DNA of 64,000 nucleotides from a bacterium (GCA_024226315.1 JAAELT010000071.1:21671-85670), one strand, 5' to 3'; shown: positions 47,883 through 56,637, counted from the first letter of the stretch. Numbers and translations are program-made. The notes: generated from the letters alone by a model not told the origin.

Positions 47883-49463
47883 ATGCGATTGCGCCCTTTT
47901 TTTCTGGTTCTCTGGGTCGCGCTCGCGGGCTGCGCGTCCGCGCCGGTTCCAGCCGACACACCGATCCCCGAGGGCGACGCGCCGGTCCCCGCGGAGGAAC
48001 CAGTCGCCCCCGGCGAAACACGCGAGCACTGGTTCCTGGTCGAGGCCGACAATACGCCCGCCGGCTGGATGCTCGAACGTGAGATTCGGCGCGACGGCCG
48101 GCTGACCAGCGTCTCGATTCTGCATCTCCGCTTCCGCCGCGGCTCCTCGGAGCAGACGCTCGAGCTCGAAAGCCGTTTCGTCGAGACCGATGCCGGTCAC
48201 CCGATCTCCGCCTGGGCGCGCCAGAATCTGGGCACCCGGCCGGCCGAGACTTCGTGGGAGTTTCAGCGTAGTGGCGTCGTGATCGAGACCAACCATGGTG
48301 GCGATTCCGTACGCAAGCAGTTGCCGGTGTCTCACGACCAGTGGCTGACCCCCGGCCAGATTCAGCCGCGCCTGCGCCGGCTGGTGGCGGCGGGCGCGGA
48401 AGAGTTCACCTTCCGCACCCTCGATCCGCAGCTCGGCCTCGAGCTGGTGGAGACCGAGTGGCTCCTCGACGGCCGCGACGAGCAACCGGTCATCCCTGGC
48501 CGGTCGGCACCGACCTGGCGTTACCGGCAGCGTCAGAGCTACGCGTCCCACGTCGAATCCGTCGCCCACGTCAGCGAAGACGGTCTGGTGGTCCGCTCCG
48601 TAACCCCAATGCTGGGGCTCGAGATGAAAGTCACCCTGTCGCGGCGCGAGACGGTGCTGGCGGCGCGCGGCGCGCCGGAGCTCCTGACGCGATCGTTCGT
48701 CTATCCGGACCGGCCGATCCGTGAGCCGCGGCGGGTGCGGCGGGCGCGGTACGAGATCGCGACCGACAGCGGCGTACTCGAGAGCCTGCCGAACTCTGGT
48801 GCACAGCGCGTCCTCGACGCGACCGGCGCCCAACGCGTTCTCGAGACGCCCGACGTCTCGCGTGCGGTGGTCGAGGTCGGGGAGGGTTCGTTGCACGAGG
48901 CTGAGGAGCACGACGATGTCGCCGAGTACCTGCTCGCCTCGTCCTACCTCGATTATCGGCATCCCGCTGTCCGACGCCTGCTGGACGATGCCGGCCTGGA
49001 GCGCTCCGAGGCCGGGTCCGCGGCGCGGGCCGAGGCCCTGCGCGCCTTCGTCGCTGGTTACCTGGAGGACAAGAACCTCGATTCGGTGCTGGCGACCGCC
49101 AGCCAGGTGGCCGAGAGCCGTTCGGGAGACTGCACCGAGCACAGCGTGCTGTTGACCGCTCTTCTGCGCGCGGCGGACATCCCGGCGCGGGTCGTGACCG
49201 GGCTCGTCTACGCCGAGGAATTCGCCGGCGAGCGCGACCTGTTCGCGTACCACATGTGGTCCCAGGCCCTGATTGACGGACGCTGGATGGACCTCGACGC
49301 GACCCTCGACCGGACCTTCGACGCCGCGCACGTCGCCTTCGGCACGTCGGCCCTGGGTGACGATTCGTCGACGCTGGCCGAGCTTGCGAGGCTCGCCACC
49401 TTCATCGGCAGGGTCAGAATCCGTGTTCTAGACGTGGAGCACCAACAACAGTTGTTAGAATGA
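47883..49463 (+). CDS. Lipoprotein with transglutaminase-like domain
   Basis: From ATG 47883, preceded by AAGGG, the product is 526 residues. A type II signal (MRLRPFFLVLWVALAGC, Cys17) leads to a long beta-rich region and a C-terminal transglutaminase-like (cysteine protease fold) domain. The triad is the cysteine in SGDCTEHSVLLTALL, the histidine in YHMWSQALIDG and the aspartate in WMDLDATLD. A short repeat, GAQRVL, occurs twice near residue 315. The substrate is unknown. GTG 47871 and ATG 47862 are less likely starts. Confidence 0.85.
   Translation: MRLRPFFLVLWVALAGCASAPVPADTPIPEGDAPVPAEEPVAPGETREHWFLVEADNTPAGWMLEREIRRDGRLTSVSILHLRFRRGSSEQTLELESRFVETDAGHPISAWARQNLGTRPAETSWEFQRSGVVIETNHGGDSVRKQLPVSHDQWLTPGQIQPRLRRLVAAGAEEFTFRTLDPQLGLELVETEWLLDGRDEQPVIPGRSAPTWRYRQRQSYASHVESVAHVSEDGLVVRSVTPMLGLEMKVTLSRRETVLAARGAPELLTRSFVYPDRPIREPRRVRRARYEIATDSGVLESLPNSGAQRVLDATGAQRVLETPDVSRAVVEVGEGSLHEAEEHDDVAEYLLASSYLDYRHPAVRRLLDDAGLERSEAGSAARAEALRAFVAGYLEDKNLDSVLATASQVAESRSGDCTEHSVLLTALLRAADIPARVVTGLVYAEEFAGERDLFAYHMWSQALIDGRWMDLDATLDRTFDAAHVAFGTSALGDDSSTLAELARLATFIGRVRIRVLDVEHQQQLLE
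49444..49456. promoter_or_regulatory. Perfect 13-bp palindrome before the CAP-like gene
   Basis: AACAAC-A-GTTGTT overlaps a TAGAAT element (49456-49461) and lies about 36 bases before the next start, inside the end of the transglutaminase gene. It could be an operator for a dimeric regulator. Confidence 0.35.
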
Positions 49464-49491
49464 AAGAGAATTCGACAGCCGGGGACGAGGC

Positions 49492-50370
49492 ATGCTGAGT
49501 TGGCTTCAAGGTAAACAAGACGTCAATCGACTGATCGCCAAGGGGCAGTATCCGAAGGCGATCAAGATTCTGCAGCGGCACGTCCGGGCGAATCCCAAGA
49601 GCGTGCATCTGCGCAAGATGCTCGCCGACGTGCTCGAGCGCGACGGCCAGAAGCGGCGCGCGATCGAGGTGCTCGAAGGCCTGGTGCAGGAGTTCTCCTC
49701 CGAGGGCTTCGTCACCAAGGCGATCGCGGTGCTCAAGAAGATCCAGCGCATCGACCCCGAGCAGTCGGATGCCGAGGTGATGCTCGACACCCTGGTCAAA
49801 ATGCGCCGCAAGAACCAGCCGCCCGCGAAGGCGGCCCGGACGCAGGGACCGCCCCCCGCCGCGCCCCGGAGAGCGGCGGAGCCGAAGCCGAAGGAGAAAG
49901 AAGAGGACCTCGACGAAGGGCTCGTGACCTCGATCATCATGCCGTCGGAGTTCTGGTTCGAGGAGGCGGCGGCGAGGCGCGACGGTTTCAACTGGTCGCC
50001 ACTGTTCGGCGATTTCTCCAAAGAAGAGCTGTCGGCGATGATCGGCGGCATGCGGCTGCTGATCAAAAAACCCGGTTCCATTATCTACACCGAGGGCGAG
50101 CCCGGAGACAGCCTGTTCGTGCTGGCCAGCGGCATTGCCCGGGTGTACCGCAAGACCAGCATCGGCCACAACGATCAGGTGGCGGTGCTCAGGGACGGCG
50201 CGGTCTTCGGCACGCCCTCCGTGCTGCTCGAGAAGCCCCGCAACCGGACGATCATCGCCGTCAACGAGTGCGAGCTGCTCGAGCTCGACAAGGCCACGTT
50301 CGACGGCATCGCCGCGGCCCATCCGCGGGTCGCGGAGCTGGTGCACAAGCTGCACACTCAGCGGGGGTGA
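49492..50370 (+). CDS. TPR and cyclic-nucleotide-binding-like domain protein
   Basis: The 292-residue product has N-terminal TPR units (ALIKILQ-like helices AKGQYPKAIKILQRHVRANP and RAIEVLEGLV), a Pro/Ala/Lys-rich linker, and a C-terminal CAP-type beta barrel. The barrel contains SIIYTEGEPGDSLFVLASGI, VAVLRDGAVFGTPSVLLEKP and NECELLELDKATFDGIA. The barrel keeps the GEPGDSLF and FGTPSVLL turns but lacks the usual Arg that binds the phosphate, so cyclic nucleotide binding is uncertain. It has no DNA-binding domain. Confidence 0.82.
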   Translation: MLSWLQGKQDVNRLIAKGQYPKAIKILQRHVRANPKSVHLRKMLADVLERDGQKRRAIEVLEGLVQEFSSEGFVTKAIAVLKKIQRIDPEQSDAEVMLDTLVKMRRKNQPPAKAARTQGPPPAAPRRAAEPKPKEKEEDLDEGLVTSIIMPSEFWFEEAAARRDGFNWSPLFGDFSKEELSAMIGGMRLLIKKPGSIIYTEGEPGDSLFVLASGIARVYRKTSIGHNDQVAVLRDGAVFGTPSVLLEKPRNRTIIAVNECELLELDKATFDGIAAAHPRVAELVHKLHTQRG

Positions 50371-50414
50371 CGCGCGCTCCGCCGATAGGCATCGAACCGA
50401 GAAAGGAAACGCCG

Positions 50415-50891
50415 ATGAAGGGCAGCAAGATCCGTGGACTCCAGTCCCTGGCGCTCCCCATGGCACTGTGGGTGTGTCTTCTGATCACGGCGGTCGCGGC
50501 AGCATCGCCTGGCCAGCCGGGCGATGAGACCGACGATCCGGAAAAAGAGCGGATCGTGCTGGGAGCGGTCAGCTACCGGGTGCACTGTATGAACTGCCAC
50601 GGTGACGCCGGTACTGGTGACGGTCCGATGGCCGAGGTGCTCAAAGTCGCGCCGGCCGATCTCACCCGTCTCGCACGGGCGGACGGCGGTGAGTTCCCCA
50701 CTCGGCGCGTCTACCGCATGATCGACGGGCGTGACGAGATTCTCGGTCACGGCAGCCGGGAAATGCCGGTGTGGGGGATCGGCTTCCAGGATCTCGGCAA
50801 AGACACCGACCAGGAGCCCGAGGTGCGCGCCAAGATCCTCGACCTGATCGCCTACCTGAAATCCATCCAGGCGGTCGGGGAGGAAGACTGA
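50415..50891 (+). CDS. Exported c-type cytochrome
   Basis: The 158-residue product has a signal peptide (LALPMALWVCLLITAVAAAS) and one heme c motif, CMNCHG, near residue 58. Distal methionines at EMPVWG could ligate the heme. The domain pattern (GDAGTGDGPMAEVLK to ILDLIAYLKSIQ) matches small class I cytochromes. ATG 50415 has AAGGAA upstream. It precedes the universal stress protein genes. Confidence 0.9.
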   Translation: MKGSKIRGLQSLALPMALWVCLLITAVAAASPGQPGDETDDPEKERIVLGAVSYRVHCMNCHGDAGTGDGPMAEVLKVAPADLTRLARADGGEFPTRRVYRMIDGRDEILGHGSREMPVWGIGFQDLGKDTDQEPEVRAKILDLIAYLKSIQAVGEED

Positions 50892-50940
50892 GAGCCGGCT
50901 ACTACCCGTCAGGGTAGGAAAAAGGCGGGTGTTCCCACCC

Positions 50941-50963
50941 CCGGGTGAGTGAAAACCACCCGG
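50941..50963. promoter_or_regulatory. Hairpin between cytochrome and stress-protein genes
   Basis: CCGGGTG and CACCCGG form a 7-bp stem with a 9-base loop, about 50 bases after the cytochrome stop. It could be a weak terminator or a regulatory element. Confidence 0.3.
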
Positions 50964-51043
50964 AAGATCATGGCGTGCCTGAAATCGCGTTGCGAGACTT
51001 GCAGCTCCTTCGCGGCCTCTGTGGCCTCGAAACGGAGTCGAGC

Positions 51044-51967
51044 ATGCGGTTTCAGAAGATCTTGCTACCAACAGATTTTTCCGCGTGTGCCAGCGCCGCG
51101 CTGGCCCACGCCATCTTTCTGACCGATCATTTCGATGCCCGTCTGGATCTCCTTCATGTCGTCGCGATCCACACGCACGACCCGTTCAACCCGGCGGCTC
51201 ACTTCCCCGATGCAAACGACATCTTCCACAAGCTCCAGGAGATGACCGCCAGCGAGATGCGGCAGTTGACGGGAGATCGCCAGACGGACCACCTCGACAT
51301 CCGTGAGGTGCAGCGCCGCGGCATTTCGGCCGCGCCGGAGATCGTAGCCTACGCCGAAGAGGAAGGCTGCGACCTGATCGTGATGGGAGCCCACGGCCGC
51401 AGAGGTCTGCGGCGCTTCCTGCTCGGCAGCGTGGCCGAGGAAGTCGTTCGGCTGGCGCCGTGCCCGGTCTTGACCATGCGCGGCGAGGAGTCGCAGCCGC
51501 TCTCCAAGGTGCGCAAGATCGTCGCGCCGATCGATTTTTCCGAGCCCGCCAAGGAAGCGCTGCTGGCCGCCAAGGACCTGGCCGCGACCTTCGGCAGCCG
51601 CGTCGACGTGGTGCACGTGGTCGAGCCGTCGCTCGATCCACAGCTCTATCTGCCCTTCCACGATCGTTTCGCGAGCTACTCCGCCGAGGAACTGGTGGCG
51701 GCGGTGCGTGACGGCCTCGGGCCGATGGTGGCGGGGCTCGGCGGCCCCGAGGTGGAAGGCGAAGTCGAAGTGCTCGAGGGCCATGCCGCGGCGAGAATCA
51801 CGGAGTATGCCGAAGCCGTCGACGCCGACCTGATCGTCATCGCCACCCACGGGTTGACCGGTGTGCTGCGGTTCCTGCTCGGCAGCGTCACCGAGAAAGT
51901 GGTGCGCGGCGCTTCGTGTCCGGTCTTGACGTTGCGAGGATCGGCGCAAGCCCAGGCGGCCGCATGA
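51044..51967 (+). CDS. Universal stress protein with two UspA domains
   Basis: From ATG 51044 with GGAG upstream, the product is 307 residues with two UspA domains. The first starts FQKILLPTDFS and has the ATP-binding pattern GAHGRRGLRRFLLGS. The second starts VRKIVAPIDFSEP and has ATHGLTGVLRFLLGS, followed by CPVLTLRG. Both keep G-2x-G-9x-GS, so both may bind nucleotide. Its neighbours are another double UspA gene, a CBS protein and a CBS fusion, all of the type that senses adenine nucleotides. Confidence 0.92.
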   Translation: MRFQKILLPTDFSACASAALAHAIFLTDHFDARLDLLHVVAIHTHDPFNPAAHFPDANDIFHKLQEMTASEMRQLTGDRQTDHLDIREVQRRGISAAPEIVAYAEEEGCDLIVMGAHGRRGLRRFLLGSVAEEVVRLAPCPVLTMRGEESQPLSKVRKIVAPIDFSEPAKEALLAAKDLAATFGSRVDVVHVVEPSLDPQLYLPFHDRFASYSAEELVAAVRDGLGPMVAGLGGPEVEGEVEVLEGHAAARITEYAEAVDADLIVIATHGLTGVLRFLLGSVTEKVVRGASCPVLTLRGSAQAQAAA

Positions 51968-51991
51968 AACCGAGTCGGAGGGAACGATCCG

Positions 51992-52033
51992 TTTCTGTAG
52001 GAACCTATTTCTGTAGGACCTGTTTCTGGTATC
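51992..52033 (+). repeat. Three short direct repeats between two Usp genes
   Basis: TTTCTGTAGGA at 51992 and again at 52008, then a diverged TTTCTGGTATC at 52023. The spacing is 15-16 bases. They fill most of the short gap between the stress-protein genes. Confidence 0.5.
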
Positions 52034-52073
52034 CGGCAACCCAGCAACTGAAGAGACCGGCAGGAGGCGAGCA

Positions 52074-52991
52074 ATGGCCCGAGAAACCAAGACCATATTG
52101 GTCGGCACCTCACTCGATCAATTGAGTGATCCCGTGGTGAGGGCGGGCGCGGATCTCGCGCGGCTGACGGGCGCCGAGCTATACCTGCTGCACGCTCACT
52201 CGCTGCCCGTGGCATACTTCGCCGCCCCTACCGGGCTGACCACCGTCAGTCCCGACCTGCTCGAGACCGAGCGGCAAGTGCGGCGTCAGATGCTCGACGA
52301 GCAGCTCAGCCGCCTGGGAATCGCCCCTGAGAGCCTGGGCGGTACCATCGTCGAGGCCGGAGCGCCGCATCGCATGTTGCTCGAAGCCGCCGGCACCCAG
52401 GAGGCCGATCTGATCGTGGTCGGCGCCCGCGAGACCGCCGGCCGGACGCTTCACGGCAGCACCACCGACCGGGTGCTGCGCAAGGCGTCTTGCCCGGTGT
52501 GGGTGATCGGGGGCGATTCGAGCTTGCCGCCCAAGAGAGTCCTGGCGCCGGTCGATCTCTCCCCGCTGTCCGACGAGAGCCTGCGCTCGGCGCTCGAGAT
52601 CCTGGGGACGTTCGAAGACGTCTCCGAGCTCGACATCGAGGCACTCTTCATCCTGACTCCCGAGGAGCACGAGTCGAGCACTCAGTTCACGCCCGAGCAG
52701 ATCGAGCGCCTGGCCCACGAAGAGCTCGACCGATTCGTCGATCAGACCCTCACTCCGGGCCGGCTCGACGTCCGCCGCAAGGTGCGCATCGGCGAGATCC
52801 GCAAGGAGATCCTGGCCGAGCTCGCCGAGACCCCCACCGACCTGCTGATTCTCGGCACCCACGGGCGCAGCGGCTTCGAGCGTTTCCTGCTCGGCAGCGT
52901 CGCCTCGGACCTGGCGGGGCAGGCGACCTGCAACGTGTTGATCGTGCCGCCGCACGAAGCGAAAGACGTCAGGGAGGAGGAGGAGGACTGA
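52074..52991 (+). CDS. Universal stress protein with two UspA domains (second copy)
   Basis: The 305-residue product has AGGAGG before ATG 52074 and begins ETKTILVGTSLDQLSDPVVR. The first domain has a changed glycine loop (GARETAGRTLHGSTTDRVL). The second (RVLAPVDLSPLSDESL) keeps GTHGRSGFERFLLGS. Only the second domain fits a standard ATP-binding site. It is followed by a CBS-domain gene in the same direction. Confidence 0.9.
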   Translation: MARETKTILVGTSLDQLSDPVVRAGADLARLTGAELYLLHAHSLPVAYFAAPTGLTTVSPDLLETERQVRRQMLDEQLSRLGIAPESLGGTIVEAGAPHRMLLEAAGTQEADLIVVGARETAGRTLHGSTTDRVLRKASCPVWVIGGDSSLPPKRVLAPVDLSPLSDESLRSALEILGTFEDVSELDIEALFILTPEEHESSTQFTPEQIERLAHEELDRFVDQTLTPGRLDVRRKVRIGEIRKEILAELAETPTDLLILGTHGRSGFERFLLGSVASDLAGQATCNVLIVPPHEAKDVREEEED

Positions 52992-53029
52992 AGACCACCA
53001 GCCTGATCGAACTGAGAGGAGTCCTGGAA

Positions 53030-53440
53030 ATGTTGCGTGTGAGCGACCTGATGACCCGAGACGTGGTCGCCGCGCGACCGGACGATTCGCTCGCGACCCT
53101 ACGCGATCTGATGTTCGAGCGAGACGTCCGCCACATGCCGGTGATCGAGGGGGAGGCAGACCTCGTGGGGCTGGTCTCCCAACGCGACCTGTTGCGGAGC
53201 TCCCTGATCGAGCAGCCCGACATGCCCGACTTCATCGAGGATGCCCTTCTCGAGCGGCTGCGAGTCCGCGAGCTGATGACCACCGGCGTGGTTTCGATCG
53301 AGCCGGAGCGCGATATTCGCGAAGCGGCCCAGATCATGTTCGAAAACAAATACGGTTGCCTGCCGGTGACCCTGGGCACGCGGCTGGTGGGGATCCTCAC
53401 CGAGTCGGATTTCGTGCGCCTGATGGCCGAAGGCAACTGA
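53030..53440 (+). CDS. Two-CBS-domain protein
   Basis: From ATG 53030, with GAGAGGAG upstream, the product is 136 residues made almost only of a CBS pair (Bateman module). The first CBS is VSDLMTRDVVAARPDDSLAT to VGLVSQRDLL, the second VRELMTTGVVSIEPERDIRE to VGILTESDFVRL. Such free-standing pairs bind adenine nucleotides. The next gene carries a similar pair fused to a ligase domain, so the two may be related by descent. Confidence 0.9.
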   Translation: MLRVSDLMTRDVVAARPDDSLATLRDLMFERDVRHMPVIEGEADLVGLVSQRDLLRSSLIEQPDMPDFIEDALLERLRVRELMTTGVVSIEPERDIREAAQIMFENKYGCLPVTLGTRLVGILTESDFVRLMAEGN

Positions 53441-53473
53441 GGTCCGGCGATTCGGGGGGGCGGCCCTCGAGAC

Positions 53474-53482
53474 TGGTAAGAT
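53474..53482 (+). promoter_or_regulatory. Extended -10 promoter
   Basis: TGGTAAGAT (TGn plus TAAGAT at 53477-53482) lies 60 bases before the GCS2-CBS gene. No good -35 is visible. Confidence 0.45.
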
Positions 53483-53542
53483 CGCGCCACCCGAGAAGGC
53501 GCGCCCGCGTCGGCGGGAGCCCCGAGCCTGTCGGGAACACAG

Positions 53543-55453
53543 ATGGGCGAGACACAGATCGAGAAGGAGTCTGATCCCGAGCAGCTCCGGCGCTTCATGC
53601 AGAAGGTTCTGCGCGACGCCCGGGCGCTCGAGAAGATGCTCGAAGACGGCTGCTTCGAGCAGGGCGTCCGGCGTATCGGGGCCGAGCAGGAGCTGTTCCT
53701 GGTGGACGCCGCGCACCGCCCGGCGCCGGTCTCGCTGCGGGTGCTCGAGGCGATCGACGATCCGCACTTCACCACCGAGCTGGCGAGCTTCAACCTCGAG
53801 ATCAACCTCGATCCCATCGACCTCGGCCCGGACAGCCTGAGCCGCCTGGAGGCCGACCTCGAGGCGCTGCTGGCCAAGGCCTACCGGGGAGCGGCCTCGG
53901 CCGGCGCCGACATCGTGATGACCGGCATCCTGCCGACGCTCGAGAAGGCGGACCTGGCGATCGAGAACATGGCCCCCGTGCCGCGTTACTTCGCGCTCGC
54001 CGATGCCGTCTACCAGCAGCGTGGCCGCGACTTCGAGATCCACATCAAAGGGCTCGACGAGCTCACCGTAAAGCACGACTCGGTCATGGCGGAAGCCTGC
54101 AACACCAGCTTCCAGCTCCACCTCCAAGTCGAGCCCGCCAGCTTCGCGCGGCTCTACAACATCGCCCAGGCCCTCGCCGCGCCAGTGCTCGCCGCCGCTT
54201 CCAACTCGCCGCTGTTCCTGGGCAAGAGGCTGTGGCGCGAGACCCGCATCGCGCTCTTCCGCCAGGCGGTCGACACCCGCTCGAGCGCCTCTGATTCCCA
54301 CCACCGTCACCAGCAGCCGCGTGTGACCTTCGGCGAACATTGGATCGACGACTCGGTGCTCGAGATCTTCCGCGAAGACATCGCGCGCTTTCGTTTGTTG
54401 GTGTCGACCCAGGTCGACGAAGACCCGTTCGAGGCCCTCGGCCGCGGCGAGGCGCCGTCGCTCAAGGCGCTCAGTCTGCACAACGGCACCATCTACCGCT
54501 GGAACCGGCCCTGCTATGGCATCAGTGGCGGCCGGCCACACCTGCGGATCGAGAACCGCAGCCTGCCGGCCGGGCCGACGGTGATCGACGAGGTAGCGAA
54601 CGCGGCGCTGTGGTTCGGAGCGCTCAAGGCGCTCAAGGACGAATACGGAGACATCCGCGAGCACATCGAGTTCGACATCGTCAAAGAGAACTTCCTGGCC
54701 GCCGCCCGCCTGGGCCCGCGGGCCCAGATGCAGTGGTTGGGCGACACGTCGATGGCGGCCAGCGAGGTGGTGGCCAAGGAGCTCGTACCGCGGGCGCGCA
54801 GCGGCCTGGAGTCGCTGGGAATCCGCGACGCCAACCGCTACCTCGAGGTCATCGAGGAGCGGATGCTGAGCCGCCGCACGGGCTGCCAATGGATGCTCGA
54901 TTCGCTGGGCTCGATGGACGTCGCGGTCCCCACCGCCGAACGTCTGGCGTGTCTAACGGCCGCCACCGTCACCAGGCAGAAGGAGGGTAAACCGGTGCAC
55001 ACCTGGTCGCGAGCACAGCCGCGGGAGACCGAAGGCTGGGAGAAGTACTACGTCAAGGTCGGCAGCATGATGACCACCGATCTCTTCACAGTCAACGAGA
55101 ACGACGTCATCGACCTCGCCGCCAGCCTGATGGACTGGCGCCACATCCGTCACGTGCCGGTGGAGGACAGCGGCCGCAACCTGGTGGGCCTGGTGACCCA
55201 CCGCGGGTTGTTGCGGGTGCTGGCCGAGGCCCACGGCCAGCCCCGGCGGCCGATCTCGGTGCGCGAGGTGATGGTCAAGGACGTGATCACCGTCGAGCCG
55301 AGCACGCCGACCCTCGAGGCGTTGGCGTTGATGAAAGAGCATCGGGTCGCCTGCCTGCCGGTGGTCGAGAACGGCCACCTGGTGGGCATGCTCTCGGAAC
55401 GGGATTTCATGACCATCTTCCGTGTGGTGCTGGAGAACTTTCTGGGGCGGTAG
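53543..55453 (+). CDS. GCS2-type carboxylate-amine ligase fused to a CBS pair
   Basis: The 636-residue product has an N-terminal glutamate-cysteine ligase type 2 domain of about 480 residues: RRIGAEQELFLVD, ASFNLEINLDPIDLG, NTSFQLHLQVEPASFARLYN, and LSLHNGTIYRWNRPCYG with LRIENRSLPAGPT. A CBS pair follows (VGSMMTTDLFTVNENDVIDL and VREVMVKDVITVEPSTPTLE). The fusion suggests nucleotide control of ligase activity. GCS2 members make gamma-glutamylcysteine or related gamma-glutamyl compounds; the true substrate is not known. Confidence 0.9.
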   Translation: MGETQIEKESDPEQLRRFMQKVLRDARALEKMLEDGCFEQGVRRIGAEQELFLVDAAHRPAPVSLRVLEAIDDPHFTTELASFNLEINLDPIDLGPDSLSRLEADLEALLAKAYRGAASAGADIVMTGILPTLEKADLAIENMAPVPRYFALADAVYQQRGRDFEIHIKGLDELTVKHDSVMAEACNTSFQLHLQVEPASFARLYNIAQALAAPVLAAASNSPLFLGKRLWRETRIALFRQAVDTRSSASDSHHRHQQPRVTFGEHWIDDSVLEIFREDIARFRLLVSTQVDEDPFEALGRGEAPSLKALSLHNGTIYRWNRPCYGISGGRPHLRIENRSLPAGPTVIDEVANAALWFGALKALKDEYGDIREHIEFDIVKENFLAAARLGPRAQMQWLGDTSMAASEVVAKELVPRARSGLESLGIRDANRYLEVIEERMLSRRTGCQWMLDSLGSMDVAVPTAERLACLTAATVTRQKEGKPVHTWSRAQPRETEGWEKYYVKVGSMMTTDLFTVNENDVIDLAASLMDWRHIRHVPVEDSGRNLVGLVTHRGLLRVLAEAHGQPRRPISVREVMVKDVITVEPSTPTLEALALMKEHRVACLPVVENGHLVGMLSERDFMTIFRVVLENFLGR

Positions 55454-55460
55454 CGCCTCG

Positions 55461-55490
55461 AGAAGTCGAAGGCTCCGCCGTTCGACTTCT
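55461..55490 (+). terminator. Hairpin terminator after the GCS2-CBS gene
   Basis: AGAAGTCGAA and TTCGACTTCT form a perfect 10-bp stem with a 10-base loop, eight bases after the stop. There is no long T-tract. Confidence 0.6.
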
Positions 55491-55510
55491 TGGCCCATCC
55501 CCACCGGCCC

Positions 55511-55544
55511 AGGAGCCCGTCCTCGAATACTCGGACAGGCTCCT
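55511..55544 (-). terminator. Second hairpin, facing the methyltransferase gene
   Basis: AGGAGCC and GGCTCCT pair over 7 bp, with additional TCC/GGA pairing inside. It lies 14 bases past the stop of the minus-strand gene, so it could end that message. Confidence 0.5.
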
Positions 55545-55558
55545 GGCCCCGTCGCGCA

Positions 55559-56041
55559 TCACAGCCATCGGCGCACCCGGCGCTTGTAGGCTAGGTAGGC
55601 GTCGCCGAACTTGCGCTCGAGGTAGGCCTCCTCGGGCAGGATCACCCACTTCTGGAGCGTCCATACCGCCAGCGGCGTCAGGGCCAGGATCCAGAGGTCC
55701 ATCCGCCGGATCGCGAAGCCGAGGCAGAGGAACACCATGGTCAGGTACATGGGGTTGCGGGTGATCCGATACGGGCCGCGCGCGACGATCGCCGGGGTCG
55801 GCTTCCAGGGCGCCGGATCCTGGCCCGACCGCCTGAACAGGAGGATGGCCCACACGGCGAACGCGATGGCGGCGATGATGATCGCGCCTCCGAGGTGGCG
55901 AAGCAGCGGCTCCGCCCGCTCGAATCCGAGGTCGATGGGCCAGAGCTTGGTCAGACCGATCCCGGCGAGGATCGCGACGATAGGCACCGCCGGCGGGAAA
56001 ACCCGCACGGCCGCCGCGTCACGGGTCAAGGCACGTGCCAC
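55559..56041 (-). CDS. Isoprenylcysteine methyltransferase-like membrane protein
   Basis: From GTG 56041 the product is 160 residues with about four hydrophobic segments and a C-terminal methyltransferase signature: IVARGPYRITRNPMYLTMVF, then PEEAYLERKFGDAYLAYKRR. This is the ICMT/PEMT pattern for a membrane SAM-dependent methyltransferase of small substrates. The start is uncertain; TTG 56029 is another candidate. It overlaps the preceding small ORF, which suggests coupled translation. Confidence 0.8.
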   Translation of the reverse strand: MARALTRDAAAVRVFPPAVPIVAILAGIGLTKLWPIDLGFERAEPLLRHLGGAIIIAAIAFAVWAILLFRRSGQDPAPWKPTPAIVARGPYRITRNPMYLTMVFLCLGFAIRRMDLWILALTPLAVWTLQKWVILPEEAYLERKFGDAYLAYKRRVRRWL

Positions 56042-56160
56042 GCGGAAAGGTCCCCGGATTCGAAGCCGTCGGCGAAGATTGCGTCGGGCAGGAGATTGAC
56101 GGGCGGGATCTCGAGCACGATGATGTCGATCTCGAAGAGAATCAGCCACCACTTGTGCAT
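56026..56160 (-). CDS. Short ORF with a DGFESGD motif
   Basis: A 44-residue product beginning MHKWWLILFEIDIIVLEIPP and ending IFADGFESGDLSAWHVP. The IFADGFESGDLSAW motif is familiar from the C-termini of exported proteins in some Acidobacteriota, where it may be a sorting or processing signal. AGGAAGG lies seven bases before the ATG, and the hydrophobic first half could be a signal or anchor. It overlaps the start of the methyltransferase gene by 16 bases. It could be a leader peptide, a true small protein or a remnant. Confidence 0.5.
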   Translation of the reverse strand: MHKWWLILFEIDIIVLEIPPVNLLPDAIFADGFESGDLSAWHVP

Positions 56161-56339
56161 CGCACCTTCCTGAAAGTCCGACGTGAAGACGCCTCGATAC
56201 CCTACAGGAGGCCCGGGCGCGCGACAAGGATGCGATTCGCCGGGACGCGGTTCTCCAGGAAACGTGGCGGGACGCGAGCGCGTTCCGCGTAGTGTCTAGT
56301 TGGAGCCCTTAAACCCACGGACAACCAGGAGACTGAGAG

Positions 56340-56591
56340 ATGAAACTCGGAGACGTGTTGAAGAAAGAGCGAGAGAAGCGTGGCCTGTCGGCCGAGACTG
56401 TTGCCCAGCAGATGAACATCACCGTCGACGTTTATCACGCGATCGAAGCGGGCGAGGACGCGCCGTTCGAGAGCGCCGCGACGCTGGTGCTGTCGTTCAA
56501 CGAGATGATCCAGGGCCAGGTCGGCCAGCTCTACTATCCCTGCGGCCTGCCGTTCACCGAGGTGGCCAACTACGACGTCAAGACCGGCTGA
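56340..56591 (+). CDS. Short Xre-type helix-turn-helix protein
   Basis: The 83-residue product is one HTH domain followed by a short tail: LKKEREKRGLSAETVAQQMN and ITVDVYHAIEAGED form the two helices and turn. The tail includes a lone cysteine (YYPCGLP). A binding site (AGGAGACTGAG) lies upstream. Such small Xre proteins are usually repressors; no operator is obvious nearby. The next gene encodes an exported protein. Confidence 0.8.
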   Translation: MKLGDVLKKEREKRGLSAETVAQQMNITVDVYHAIEAGEDAPFESAATLVLSFNEMIQGQVGQLYYPCGLPFTEVANYDVKTG

Positions 56592-56637
56592 GCCAGCCTC
56601 TTGAAACTGGCAGGTGGTCTCAGACGTAGGAGAGGGC

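Noticed and set aside
50960..51000. Sigma54 promoter (TGGC...TTGC) before the Usp gene
   Set aside because: The distance between the GG and GC elements is wrong.
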